Shown: positions 16,627 to 25,130 of the stretch, piece by piece
How the letters are laid out: every line of letters starts with the position of its first letter
Position numbering within the stretch: the stretch's first letter is position 1
NCBI GenBank assembly: GCA_910575245.1
Contig: CAJTEN010000002.1
Location: 207,185 to 271,184 of the forward strand
DNA: 64,000 bases
Direction: 5' to 3'
Source: Clostridia bacterium
GTDB lineage: Bacteria > Bacillota > Clostridia > Lachnospirales > Lachnospiraceae
The notes under the pieces: model-generated
Database searches by the model: none
Seen by the model: the letters and a program-made list of their open reading frames with translations, nothing else
Told to the model about the DNA's origin: nothing
Position numbers and translations under genes: made by a program

Positions 16627-17134
16627 ATGGATTTTTTTGCTGGTCAGAAAAGCAAAAAATGGAGACGGACAGGCGGGAGAGCAGTTTATAAAGAAGCATT
16701 ATCCTTCGATATACCAATACTGCTTTCTTCATCTTCATGACCGCGAACTTGCCGAGGATATGACGCAGGAAACGTTTACCCGCTTTTTTGAATCCCTGCA
16801 GACGTATACGGACTGCGGAAAGAGCAGGAATTATCTGTACCGTATTGCCGGAAATATCATAAAGAACTATTACAAGAAGAAAAAGGAGATACCGGTGGAG
16901 ACACTTCCTGAAATGCCGGGAGGTGACATGGAGGATGCGGAGTCCAGGATGGACATTGAACGGGCGGTGGAGCAGCTGCCGGATGAGCTTAAGGAGATCA
17001 CCATTTTGTTTTTCTTTCAGGAACTGAAACAGAAAGATATAGCAGATCTGCTGCAGATCAAGCTGTGCCTTGTCAAGTACCGTATCGGCAGGGCAAAGAA
17101 ACTATTATCGGAATATCTGGAGGTGAGGGAATGA
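16627..17134 (+). CDS. ECF-type RNA polymerase sigma factor, with an apparent T-run frameshift at the start
   Basis: The body has sigma-70 region 2 (FIKKHYPSIYQYCFLHLHDRELAEDMTQETF, with the DMTQETF core) and region 4 (LPDELKEITILFFFQELKQKDIADLLQI, then YRIGRAKKLL). The only well-placed ATG (16627, behind AAGGAGGGG) leads into a run of seven T (16632-16638) that throws the sigma frame off. With six T it would read MDFLLVRKAKNGDG. Otherwise translation must begin at a TTG (16637) with no ribosome site. The stop overlaps the next gene by ATGA, so sigma factor, membrane protein and ABC exporter form one operon, probably self-activated by envelope stress. Confidence 0.85.
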
Positions 17135-17895
17135 AAGCATATCGAAAAAGGATCAAAGCCTATCGGGAACTGATACAGAAAGAATATGTCAGGGATGCCG
17201 CGGTCCGTAAGACGGTCGAGAGCTGCGACGCCCTGCTGATCCGGGAGGAGAACTGCAGGGTATCCTACTTTGAATTTCTATATGACCAGTCCCGGTTTCT
17301 CAAGAAGAGATGGTGGGGGCTGCAGGCACTGGTATTACTTCTGCTCTGGCTTCTGCTTATGGATAACGGGAATTCCGGCGACATGGGACGGGTAACGGGA
17401 ATCCTGGCGACCGTGTTTGTTGTCCTGATCATACCGGAAGTCTGGAAAAACCAGAGATACTCGGTCATGGAGATCGAAGGGGCGGCATTTTATTCTCTGC
17501 GGCAGATATGCACAGCCAGGATCTTGCTGTTTGCGGTCGTTGATATCGTGATGGTCACGGTATTTTTTGCGGTTTCCTTTTATACGGTGCAGATAGCGGC
17601 TTACAGGATGATAACCGATTTCCTGGTTCCGTTTAACATCACAGGATGTATCTGTTTCAAACTGTTATCCGGCAGGAAGGGAGAGGCGGAATATGTGGCG
17701 CTGCTTGTCAGCGGCGTATGGATCGTGATATGGACGGCAGTGGTTCTGCGCGATGAGATCTACAGGAGTATTGTGGAACCGGTCTGGCTTGGTCTTTTGC
17801 TGCTGTCTTTTGGATTTTTTGTCTTTTGTGTGATCAGATCGCAGAGAAACTGCGGGAATGGATGGGAGGAATTCACGGATGGTATTGGAACTTAA
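17131..17895 (+). CDS. Membrane protein of the sigma/ABC operon, possible anti-sigma or sensor subunit
   Basis: The start at the ATGA overlap (17131) gives 254 residues: a charged cytoplasmic N-terminus (1-65), then about six hydrophobic segments (ALVLLLLWLLLM, then ILATVFVVLIIP, ILLFAVVDIVMV and others). I recognise no named domain. In comparable Lachnospiraceae operons a membrane protein of this type sits between the ECF sigma factor and an ABC exporter. A role in holding the sigma factor or as a transporter subunit is inferred from position only. It overlaps the ATPase gene by 17 bases. Confidence 0.7.
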   Translation: MKAYRKRIKAYRELIQKEYVRDAAVRKTVESCDALLIREENCRVSYFEFLYDQSRFLKKRWWGLQALVLLLLWLLLMDNGNSGDMGRVTGILATVFVVLIIPEVWKNQRYSVMEIEGAAFYSLRQICTARILLFAVVDIVMVTVFFAVSFYTVQIAAYRMITDFLVPFNITGCICFKLLSGRKGEAEYVALLVSGVWIVIWTAVVLRDEIYRSIVEPVWLGLLLLSFGFFVFCVIRSQRNCGNGWEEFTDGIGT

Positions 17896-18769
17896 AAACG
17901 TAACAAAAGATTTTTCGGATGTACATGCCGTAGATCATGTTTCTTTTTCCATGAAAAAGGGCGTGTATGGGCTTCTTGGAGTAAACGGCGCCGGAAAGAC
18001 CACATTGATGAGGATGCTGTGCACGCTGATTCGGCCGACGGCGGGAGAGATTTTATGGGACGGAAAAGATATCCTTGCACTGGGAGCGGAATATCGCAAT
18101 GTGTTGGGATATCTGCCGCAGGACTTTGGGTATTATCCGGATCTGTCCATTTATGATTATATGATGTACATTGCCTCCATCAAAGGACTCCGGCAGGGGG
18201 CAGCGAGAAAAAGGACAAAGCAGTTACTGACACAGGTCGGCATGGCCAAATACGAGAAACGGAAAATGAAGACCTTATCCGGCGGAATGGCCAGGCGCGT
18301 AGGGATCGCCCAGGCGATGCTGAACAATCCCAGGATACTGATCCTGGACGAGCCCACGGCAGGGCTTGATCCCAATGAGAGAATCCGTTTCAGGAAATTG
18401 ATCAGCGAGCTGTCGGAAGACCGCCTGGTGCTGCTTTCCACACATATCGTATCAGACATAGAATACATTGCAAACCGGATCATACTGATGAAAAACGGTA
18501 AATTCTGTTATACGGGAACGACGGAAAAGCTGCTCTCTTCTATGGAGGAGACGGTCTGGCGATGTACGGTTCCGAAGAAAAAGGTAAATGATTTTGCAGA
18601 AAAGTATCTGGTGGACAATGTGAAGACCGTACCGGGCGGCGCGGAGCTTCGGGTGCTGTCGAAGGTTCCGCCCACAGAGCAGGCGGTGCGAGAAGAAGCG
18701 ACGCTGGAAGATGCCTTTTTGTTGTATTTTGGAAGAAAGACTGGAGGAAAAGATGATATTGAAGTATGA
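17879..18769 (+). CDS. ABC transporter ATP-binding protein
   Basis: Walker A (GVNGAGKTT), Q-loop (YLPQDFGYY), signature (LSGGMARR), Walker B plus D-loop (ILILDEPTAGLD) and the switch histidine (STHIVSD) are all present in the first 200 residues. A C-terminal regulatory tail of about 80 residues follows. It belongs to the drug/lantibiotic-exporter (CcmA-like) class. GGGAGGA eight bases before the ATG at 17879 fixes the start; an upstream frame from 17858 lies over the previous gene. It works with the permease starting at 18753, which overlaps it by 17 bases. Confidence 0.92.
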   Translation: MVLELKNVTKDFSDVHAVDHVSFSMKKGVYGLLGVNGAGKTTLMRMLCTLIRPTAGEILWDGKDILALGAEYRNVLGYLPQDFGYYPDLSIYDYMMYIASIKGLRQGAARKRTKQLLTQVGMAKYEKRKMKTLSGGMARRVGIAQAMLNNPRILILDEPTAGLDPNERIRFRKLISELSEDRLVLLSTHIVSDIEYIANRIILMKNGKFCYTGTTEKLLSSMEETVWRCTVPKKKVNDFAEKYLVDNVKTVPGGAELRVLSKVPPTEQAVREEATLEDAFLLYFGRKTGGKDDIEV

Positions 18770-19877
18770 ATTGAAAAAAATGTTTTCTAAGAAGATCAAC
18801 CGGATTCTGCTCATCGCCGCCCTGCTGGCGGCGGTGGCGCTCAGCGTATTTGCCGTCGGCAGTGCGCGTTATGTCGATGAGAACGGAGAGGCACATACAG
18901 GGTTTATGGCGGCCAGGAGGCTTTCGGCCGACAGGAACCGGTGGGCAGGAGAACTGACCGGAGACAAGATCGCCCAGGTGGTGGGCAGCAGGCAGGAGAT
19001 CAACAGTAAATATTCGTATCAGGTACCGAATGAGGAATACGGTAAGACGATACAATCTTATAGTGATATCGAGAATTTTGTCATCGGCGTATTAACGCCG
19101 GATACGGATTGGGACGAGAGTGTCCTGTACCGGCTGGAGGATGGGCAGGCAAGAGAACTATACAGCATCTATGAAGGAAACCTGCAGGAGATGGCGCAAG
19201 AATACGGCGCAACGCCAGAGCAGCAGCATTTTCTTGGCAGCCGGTCGGATGCGGCGTTCTTCTCCGCGAAATACGGGCGTACGAAAGCAACGAAAAATAA
19301 GGTACTGGCGGGAATGCTGGCGGCGACAGTCGTTTACTTTGCCGGAATGGGGATCATGCTGGTGCTGTCGCTTGGCGTTATGGGGCTCAGCGGGTTTTCT
19401 ACGCCCTATCAGATCGATCAGCCTTATAGTATTTATGCCATGACTTATGGACAGTATTTCCTGCTGACGGTTTTGTGCGGCTATATTGCAAGCCTGCTTG
19501 CGGCGTCCGTAACCATGCTGATCGCGGCAAGAATGCGGAGCGCGAGCGTGGCAGTCTGTGTACCCTTCCTGCTGTTCTGTGTCATGCCATTTATCGGCAG
19601 GGCGCTTTCCGCGTTCCTTACATTTTTCAAGCTGACGCCGGATATGCTGGTCAATGTGATCGAGTGCGCAAAGAGCCCGAATGTTTTCCAGATAGGGGAC
19701 CTTGTATTCCGGCAGATCCCGTGTATTATGCTGCTTTATTTTATAGTGTCGCTCCTGCTTCTGCCTTTTGTGTACAGGGGATATTACTGTTACGGACTTG
19801 GAAAAAGGCTCCGAAGCGTGTCGGTAAGGACTGCCCATAGGAACGGATCGTTTTTCATGCCATTGACACGCTTTTAG
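18753..19877 (+). CDS. ABC-2 type permease of the sigma-linked exporter
   Basis: At 374 residues, it starts MILKYELKKMFSKKINRILL, the usual cytoplasmic start plus first helix of ABC-2 permeases. A large extracytoplasmic loop (about residues 40-190) is followed by five further hydrophobic stretches (AATVVYFAGMGIMLVL to IPCIMLLYFIVSLLLL). GGAGG lies five bases ahead of the ATG. With the ATPase before it, this would export a peptide or lipid-targeting compound, or act in envelope-stress defence. Substrate unknown. Confidence 0.82.
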   Translation: MILKYELKKMFSKKINRILLIAALLAAVALSVFAVGSARYVDENGEAHTGFMAARRLSADRNRWAGELTGDKIAQVVGSRQEINSKYSYQVPNEEYGKTIQSYSDIENFVIGVLTPDTDWDESVLYRLEDGQARELYSIYEGNLQEMAQEYGATPEQQHFLGSRSDAAFFSAKYGRTKATKNKVLAGMLAATVVYFAGMGIMLVLSLGVMGLSGFSTPYQIDQPYSIYAMTYGQYFLLTVLCGYIASLLAASVTMLIAARMRSASVAVCVPFLLFCVMPFIGRALSAFLTFFKLTPDMLVNVIECAKSPNVFQIGDLVFRQIPCIMLLYFIVSLLLLPFVYRGYYCYGLGKRLRSVSVRTAHRNGSFFMPLTRF

Positions 19878-19934
19878 TCAGATTATTAAATATGATGGGA
19901 GTGCTGAACATAAGGTATCTTTGAATATTTCCTG

Positions 19935-20447
19935 TCAACCGGGACCACACTCTTTAAACAGCATGAAATCTGTCATTGCCCCTCCGCTGTTATCCATCCA
20001 TAAAGTAATATCCTCTGGATTATCCGCCGGATAGCTTGCTTTCATATCTGCAATGAAATGTTCCGGCTCATCACTTTCCGGCTGCCCAGACATATAGGTG
20101 ATATCCAGTGTGAATATTTCGTCCACCGTTCCATCATTTTCTGTGCGTTCCACAAGAACTGCGGAGCAATCCTTATACTCATAAAACGAAGTGTACATTT
20201 CTTTCCATTCGCTTATAGCCTGCTCCATAACCTTTTCACTGGGTGCAGTATCTTCTGTCGGCTTTTCGGCTTCTGCATTATTTTCTTCGGGCACACTGTC
20301 TTTTTCTGCTACTGTACTTTCACTGCCGCTGCCCATAAGCGATTCTTCTTCTGGCACATTTTCTTTACTGCACCCGGAAAGCAATATTGCAGATAAAATG
20401 CCAATTACCAAAATATTTTTCCTTTGTTTCCGTTTTGTGTTTCCCAT
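19935..20447 (-). CDS. Small lipoprotein of unknown function
   Basis: A 170-residue protein with a basic N-terminus and a lipobox ending at C26 (LLSGCSK), an acidic serine/glutamate-rich linker (residues 30-70) and a compact C-terminal domain (residues 75-170: EWKEMYTSFYEYKDCSAVLVER, then FTLDITYMSG). I do not recognise the family. GGAGGT precedes the ATG. It is the last gene on the minus strand behind the anti-sigma/sigma pair but is separated from it by a 103-bp palindrome, so co-transcription is uncertain. Confidence 0.75.
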   Translation of the reverse strand: MGNTKRKQRKNILVIGILSAILLSGCSKENVPEEESLMGSGSESTVAEKDSVPEENNAEAEKPTEDTAPSEKVMEQAISEWKEMYTSFYEYKDCSAVLVERTENDGTVDEIFTLDITYMSGQPESDEPEHFIADMKASYPADNPEDITLWMDNSGGAMTDFMLFKECGPG

Positions 20448-20497
20448 TTTTAACCTCCATGTAATTGTGATACTAAAACTTACTTTTTTGTTAAAGC

Positions 20498-20600
20498 TAT
20501 AGTAAACGACATAACAAATTTCTGTTTCCGGCTCTTGCAGGAGCCATATACGGTAGCTCCTGCAAGGCCGAAAACGAAATTTCTAATGTCGTTAACTATA
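20498..20600. repeat. 103-bp near-perfect palindrome (MITE-like)
   Basis: TATAGTAAACGACAT at the left end matches the complement of ATGTCGTTAACTATA at the right end, apart from one base. The arms continue inward (AAATTTC/GAAATTT, CTTGCAGGAGC/GCTCCTGCAAG) to an 11-base centre. No coding capacity. It resembles a small non-autonomous inverted-repeat element or a strong RNA hairpin just upstream of the lipoprotein gene. Confidence 0.7.
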
Positions 20601-20669
20601 TATGGTTATGAACAAAAATACCTTACGTTCAGCATTCCCACCATGCCTGTTTCAAGATTCAAAACATTT

Positions 20670-21287
20670 TCAGTCCGCAAGGATATTGTCAACCACAAAC
20701 TTAATATCTTTTATTTCTCCCTCCATTCCCAGATATTCCGTTTCCTGTTCTGAATTTTCGGGATTCCACTGTACGTCACTTGGATAGCAGAGAATGTAAG
20801 TTTTATCGCTGGTAGAAAACAGATAACGGTACTGGACAAAATTATATCCCTTTTGTATGAATTGTTCCGGTGTCATGGATTCCTCATAGCAGACGATATA
20901 AAACAGGACACCGCCGTCAAATGCGTCTATCCCCGCACTGACATCTTCTCTGACCTGTGTGTGATAAACAATATAATTCTGACCACTAGCTTCTACAGAA
21001 TATTTTCCTTTCCAATCATCGGGCAGGATCAGGGTAAGATTGATTTCTTCCAACTTTATAATTTCCTGCTCTATGGGTACTTCAATCACTGTTTCACGGG
21101 CAAATGCAAATGCAAATGCACCTGCGCTAAAGCTGCAAGCCATAAGCACAAAAGCTGCGGCGGCAGTAATGAAGCGTCTGAGTGTCTGACAACGATGCAG
21201 TTGTCTGTAATTCGGGATTTTTTCTGCCTGTTCAACAAGCCGGTCATCAATGTTCCCAATATGTTCGGAAAGCTGTTTTTTGTTCAT
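20670..21287 (-). CDS. Probable membrane-bound anti-sigma factor
   Basis: A 205-residue protein: cytoplasmic N-terminus (MNKKQLSEHIGNIDDRLVEQAEKIPNYR), one hydrophobic segment (residues about 38-62, ITAAAAFVLMACSFSAGAFAFAFA) and an extracytoplasmic domain. It follows an ECF sigma gene with an ATGA overlap. The N-terminal motif IDDRLVEQAE is shared, in my recollection, by clostridial anti-sigma partners that carry DUF4367-like outer domains. It would hold the sigma factor at the membrane until a signal arrives. Anti-sigma function is inferred from gene order and topology. Confidence 0.7.
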   Translation of the reverse strand: MNKKQLSEHIGNIDDRLVEQAEKIPNYRQLHRCQTLRRFITAAAAFVLMACSFSAGAFAFAFARETVIEVPIEQEIIKLEEINLTLILPDDWKGKYSVEASGQNYIVYHTQVREDVSAGIDAFDGGVLFYIVCYEESMTPEQFIQKGYNFVQYRYLFSTSDKTYILCYPSDVQWNPENSEQETEYLGMEGEIKDIKFVVDNILAD

Positions 21288-21841
21288 ATTTTGATACCTT
21301 CACTTTCTAAATATTTTTTCAACTTACGGCGCATTTCGTATAGCATGGATTTTACCTTGCTCTGGCTGAAGCCTGTATATTTACAGATAGTTTCGATAGA
21401 ATCAAAATACCAGTACCGCCGTATAAATACATTCCGTTTTTCCTCATTTAACCGCCAGAGAAATTTATCAATCGTACTTTCGATATGCTTTTTTTCGATT
21501 TCCGACTCTATGCTGTCTGTTCCGGATACGCAGTCACCTAATTCCTCCAGTGATGTGACGACAGCCGGATTTCTTTTTGCAGCAGAAATATATTCGTATT
21601 TCTTCAAAGCCAGATTTCTGACGATCCTGCTCAAGAATACAGAAAATCTGTTTGGATGTTTATCCGGAATTGCGTTCCAGACGGCAAGGTAAGTATCATT
21701 GATACATTCTTCCCTGTCCTGGTAGTTTGAGAGAATGTTGTTTGCGATATGATGACAAAGCCCGCCATATTTTGAAGTTGTTTCTGCAATCGCACTTTCA
21801 TCTCTTGCCCAGTAAAGACTTACAATCGTCTCGTCATCCAT
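21284..21841 (-). CDS. ECF-type RNA polymerase sigma factor
   Basis: The 185-residue protein has region 2 (YGGLCHHIANNILSNYQDREECINDTYLAVWNAIP, with a YQDREECINDTYLAVW core as in clostridial ECF factors) and region 4 (LNEEKRNVFIRRYWYFDSIETICKYTGFSQSKVKSMLYEMRRKL). The start at 21841 is preceded by GAGGTG. It is encoded ahead of, and overlaps by four bases, a membrane protein that is probably its anti-sigma factor. The sigma factor and its partner are a separate system from the one at 16627-19877. Confidence 0.88.
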   Translation of the reverse strand: MDDETIVSLYWARDESAIAETTSKYGGLCHHIANNILSNYQDREECINDTYLAVWNAIPDKHPNRFSVFLSRIVRNLALKKYEYISAAKRNPAVVTSLEELGDCVSGTDSIESEIEKKHIESTIDKFLWRLNEEKRNVFIRRYWYFDSIETICKYTGFSQSKVKSMLYEMRRKLKKYLESEGIKI

Positions 21842-22110
21842 AGTATGTATTCACCTCCTCGCTATTTTGTAGATAACAGCCTCCATTATACTAAGTACGG
21901 ATTTTGTTGTTTTGGTTGTAAATAAATAAAATTTTTTGCTTTGCAGAATTTGAAAGGGATGTGATCATTTCGGCAGATGTATTCTTGACATACCGTGACG
22001 GACGGCAGATTGGAGAGCTTGCGGTGATAGAAGAAGAGCGGGCAGAGACGAAAAAATATTGACAGTATTGTTCCGAGGCACTGGACCGTATCTGTGAAAA
22101 TAGCGAATTT

Positions 22111-23301
22111 TTAACGGACACCGGGTCGTTTCCGGTACGCATTCGGCGTGATGCCATATTTCTTTTTAAACACGTTCTGAAAATACGCCTGGCTGGAAAA
22201 GCAGAGGTAGCTGCTGATCTCACTGATGGATTTGTCCGTGTGGGTCAGCAGGGATTTTGCCTCTTCCAGTTTGCAGCGCATGATAAAACTGTTCATATCA
22301 AATCCCAGTTCTTTTTTAAAACAGCGTGAGAGGTAAGAGCGGCTTTTGCCGACATAGGCTGCTACATCTGAAGTAGAAATAGCCTGATTGGTATGCTGCT
22401 TGATATACTGGATGCTTTTGTAGATATCTGAGGTGGTATCGTAGGGGATTTGCGTCTGAGCAACACGGCGGGCAAAGTCCAGTATCATATTATACTGCAT
22501 CTGGTAAATCGCTTCTGCATTCTGGAGCTTTTCGCATTCCTGAATATAGATGTCACTGAGCTGATAGGCGGATTCAATGTCAAGGCCGCCCTCGATAGCA
22601 TAGCGGGTAGCCAGTGTGACTACGACAATAAGGATATTTTTCGCCTGCCGCAGAGAATTGTCCGCAATTTGGCCTGACTGCAAAGGAAATGCGTTGGAGA
22701 AGAATTTTTTCAGCCCGTCAACATTCCCGTTGCGAATATAATCCAGATATAACTGTTCATAATAATATGTATTGTGGAACAGTTCTATTTCTTTGGCATG
22801 ATAGCTTTTCATGGAATGCAGTGAAGCCACGAAAGCGCTTCGCGTATCTGTGTATACATTCAGATAGGCTTCAATATCAATCACATCATCTAACAATTCC
22901 TGATAAAACAGTGCGAGAAAATGACAGAACTGATGGAAGGAATATAAGGGGATAAGCTGATAGAACTCCGACAGATGCTCCTTATATTCAGCCGGAATCG
23001 CATATTCTTTCATGATATTCCTGAGAGATGCCGGGGAGGGCGCGATACTGATAACAGGGCCGATTAAAACCATCTGTCCTGCTTTTTCGTTTTGCACAAG
23101 GCCGATATAGTGAAATTCTTTTGTGACAAGGTAGGAGACTGCCTGTCTTCTGGAAACCAGTTCAGACAGATGAGGCGCTGCCAGGTCAAAAGGAAAGCCG
23201 GTGTCAGGCAATGCCAGCTCCAGGTGTTCGTTTTTATAATAGTGTATCGGAAGATAGATGCAGTTGTACAGTGTCTGGCAGAATGAATGGACAGAATCCA
23301 T
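22111..23301 (-). CDS. AraC family transcriptional regulator
   Basis: A 396-residue regulator with a long N-terminal sensing region (residues 1-285, no named domain recognised) and a C-terminal AraC double helix-turn-helix (residues about 295-390: IQYIKQHTNQAISTSDVAAYVGKSRSYLSRCFKK and FSSQAYFQNVFKKKYGITPNAYRK). AAGGAGG lies before the ATG. It is divergent from the GH5-GH78-symporter-GH3 cluster. Two nearly identical 37-base motifs (23351 and 25015) upstream of GH5 and GH78 are good candidates for its binding sites. Most such regulators activate glycoside genes. Confidence 0.9.
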   Translation of the reverse strand: MDSVHSFCQTLYNCIYLPIHYYKNEHLELALPDTGFPFDLAAPHLSELVSRRQAVSYLVTKEFHYIGLVQNEKAGQMVLIGPVISIAPSPASLRNIMKEYAIPAEYKEHLSEFYQLIPLYSFHQFCHFLALFYQELLDDVIDIEAYLNVYTDTRSAFVASLHSMKSYHAKEIELFHNTYYYEQLYLDYIRNGNVDGLKKFFSNAFPLQSGQIADNSLRQAKNILIVVVTLATRYAIEGGLDIESAYQLSDIYIQECEKLQNAEAIYQMQYNMILDFARRVAQTQIPYDTTSDIYKSIQYIKQHTNQAISTSDVAAYVGKSRSYLSRCFKKELGFDMNSFIMRCKLEEAKSLLTHTDKSISEISSYLCFSSQAYFQNVFKKKYGITPNAYRKRPGVR

Positions 23302-23350
23302 ATAGCGGCCTCCTTACATACAGTATTTTACGAAAAAAAAGTAATGGCAA

Positions 23351-23387
23351 AACAATTTTATAATATTTAACACAAAATTACAATACA
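23351..23387 (+). promoter_or_regulatory. Candidate AraC-type operator, copy 1
   Basis: A 37-base segment (starts AACAATTTTATAATA, ends AATTACAATACA) matches 25015-25051 at 31 positions, counted by eye. It lies in the divergent region between the AraC gene and GH5. Confidence 0.55.
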
Positions 23388-23434
23388 GAAAAAGAATAAA
23401 TGCCTAAAATAATAGATATATTTCGTGAATCTTA

Positions 23435-23489
23435 CTAAACACCCATATCCTATATTATGATATCACCATGAACAGAAGTGGGTGTTTAG
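23435..23489. promoter_or_regulatory. Inverted repeat upstream of the GH5 gene
   Basis: CTAAACACCCA (23435-23445) and TGGGTGTTTAG (23479-23489) are exact 11-bp complements with 33 bases between them. This could be a looping operator or an mRNA hairpin; no T run follows. The rest of the 300-base divergent region holds the 37-base motif and AT-rich promoter-like sequence. Confidence 0.5.
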
Positions 23490-23601
23490 AAAATTATGCA
23501 CACTAAATCGGAGATTTTGGTGCGTTCACGGAGTCCGCAGTGTAATGCGTACTCCTGATTGACAGGTTACTTCTACAGTAAAACAGGAAGCGGGGATATT
23601 T

Positions 23602-25014
23602 ATGCAGCAGATTTTTATCAAGGGTACTAAATTTCAGACATCGGATGGAAAGCTGGTTTTGTTGAACGGGATCAATGTAGTGTGCAAGGACAAGAAGCAG
23701 GGCTATATGTTTCCTGATTTGGAAAAGGCATTCCGGTCTTTTCACAGAATGGGGTTTAACCTGATCCGGTTCGGCATTTTCTGGGACGGGGTGGAGCCGC
23801 AGCCGGGAATCTATGATATGGAATATCTGAAAAAGGTGAAGGATGCCATACAACTTGCCGGGAGATATGATTTGTATGTTATGGTGGATATGCATCAGGA
23901 TCTGTTCGCCCAAAAATATGCGGACGGAGCGCCCGACTGGGCGACACTGGACGAGGGGGCTTACCATCCGGAAGGATGTACGATGTGGTATGACGCATAT
24001 CTGCAGAGCGAGGCCATCATCAAGGCGGCAGATAACTTTTGGGCAGATATAGAGGCTGCAGATGGCATCGGACTTCTGGGTCATTATGCAAAAATGTGGG
24101 AACAGATTGCACAGTATCTTGACGACTGTGAGAACATCATCGGATGGGAGCCGATGAATGAGCCTTTTATGGGGAGCCTTGCGCGGAATGCTTTTGGAAC
24201 TGCCACAATGAAAATGAAAGAGCAGGTTCCGCAGTTTGACCTGAGCCGTCCTATGGATATCACACCAAAGCAGCAGGCGCTGTTTATGGGCTATGTAACG
24301 GAACGGCTGCAGGAGTTTGACCGCACTGTCTTGATGGATTTTTACCGGCGTATGTGGGAAGCGGTCAGCAGATACAGCAGGAAACCGCTTGTTACGGGAG
24401 GAAATATATACAGCAGCAGTACAGTGCGCACCGGGATCGGGAGACTGGACGATTCTGCGGCGGCGGAAGGCATACAGATTTATGCCCCGCATGGATATGA
24501 CTCCGTGGTAGATTCAGACCGGTACGAGAATTTCAGCAAGGAGAATGTCGAGCGGTTGTTTGCCGATAAGCGCAGTTCTCAGGAAGAACTGGGGCTTCCA
24601 CTGATCGTGGGGGAGTGGGGTGCGTTTCCATCCAAAGGGTTCACAAATGACCTGATCCGTCATATGAACGGAATTCTGGAAAAATATTTGTGGGGCTCAG
24701 CCTATTGGGAGTACCATCCGGGAATGGAGGATGATGAAAACTACAGTTCCCTCAGCAGAGCTTATCCGCTGGAGACAGCAGGCGAGCTGTATTCCTATCA
24801 CTATAATGAAGCAAAAAAGTCTCTTGTGATGACGCTTAAGGCAACAGGAAGGAGCAGGGTCTACTGCCCTTTTGAAACAAAGAGCGTGACCGGATTCGGA
24901 CAGGAAGGAGAATGTCCGATTGACTATAGCGTGGAAAAAGTTGGCGCGAATGTCGGTTATGTATTTTTCAGACCGGAACAGACGGATGTAATTACAGTGA
25001 ATATAGAAGGATAG
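23602..25014 (+). CDS. Glycoside hydrolase family 5 protein (cellulase fold)
   Basis: A 470-residue clan GH-A TIM barrel. The acid/base is E187 in WEPMNEPF and the nucleophile E338 in LIVGEWGAF; RFGIFWDGVEPQPGIYD and MVDMHQDLF are typical of the GH5 subgroup that includes endoglycosylceramidases and diglycosidases. A small beta domain follows the barrel (residues 400-470). There is no signal peptide, so it acts on imported glycosides in the cytoplasm. It heads a cluster with a rhamnosidase, a symporter and a beta-glucosidase, which points to plant rhamnoglucosides or glycolipid-like substrates, but specificity is not settled. Confidence 0.85.
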   Translation: MQQIFIKGTKFQTSDGKLVLLNGINVVCKDKKQGYMFPDLEKAFRSFHRMGFNLIRFGIFWDGVEPQPGIYDMEYLKKVKDAIQLAGRYDLYVMVDMHQDLFAQKYADGAPDWATLDEGAYHPEGCTMWYDAYLQSEAIIKAADNFWADIEAADGIGLLGHYAKMWEQIAQYLDDCENIIGWEPMNEPFMGSLARNAFGTATMKMKEQVPQFDLSRPMDITPKQQALFMGYVTERLQEFDRTVLMDFYRRMWEAVSRYSRKPLVTGGNIYSSSTVRTGIGRLDDSAAAEGIQIYAPHGYDSVVDSDRYENFSKENVERLFADKRSSQEELGLPLIVGEWGAFPSKGFTNDLIRHMNGILEKYLWGSAYWEYHPGMEDDENYSSLSRAYPLETAGELYSYHYNEAKKSLVMTLKATGRSRVYCPFETKSVTGFGQEGECPIDYSVEKVGANVGYVFFRPEQTDVITVNIEG

Positions 25015-25051
25015 AACAAATTTATAATAAAGTACACACAATTACAATACA
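25015..25051 (+). promoter_or_regulatory. Candidate AraC-type operator, copy 2
   Basis: The second copy of the 37-base motif begins at the base after the GH5 stop codon and lies 80 bases before the GH78 start, with TATATAAAA just downstream as a possible -10. This suggests an internal promoter for GH78. Confidence 0.55.
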
Positions 25052-25130
25052 CGCAGTCTATATAAAAGTAAAATGTACATACAGGAGTGAAGAAGTAAAG
25101 CAGAAATAACAAAAAAATGGAGGTGTTTTC

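Noticed and set aside
20853-21692. A 279-codon plus-strand frame opposite the second sigma/anti-sigma pair
   Set aside because: It is the complement of two recognisable genes and has Cys/Phe/Ser-rich shadow composition.
21940-22062. Forty-codon open stretch behind the AraC gene (acidic, ending RAETKKY)
   Set aside because: It may be the tail of a lost gene, but it has no start, ribosome site or recognisable family.
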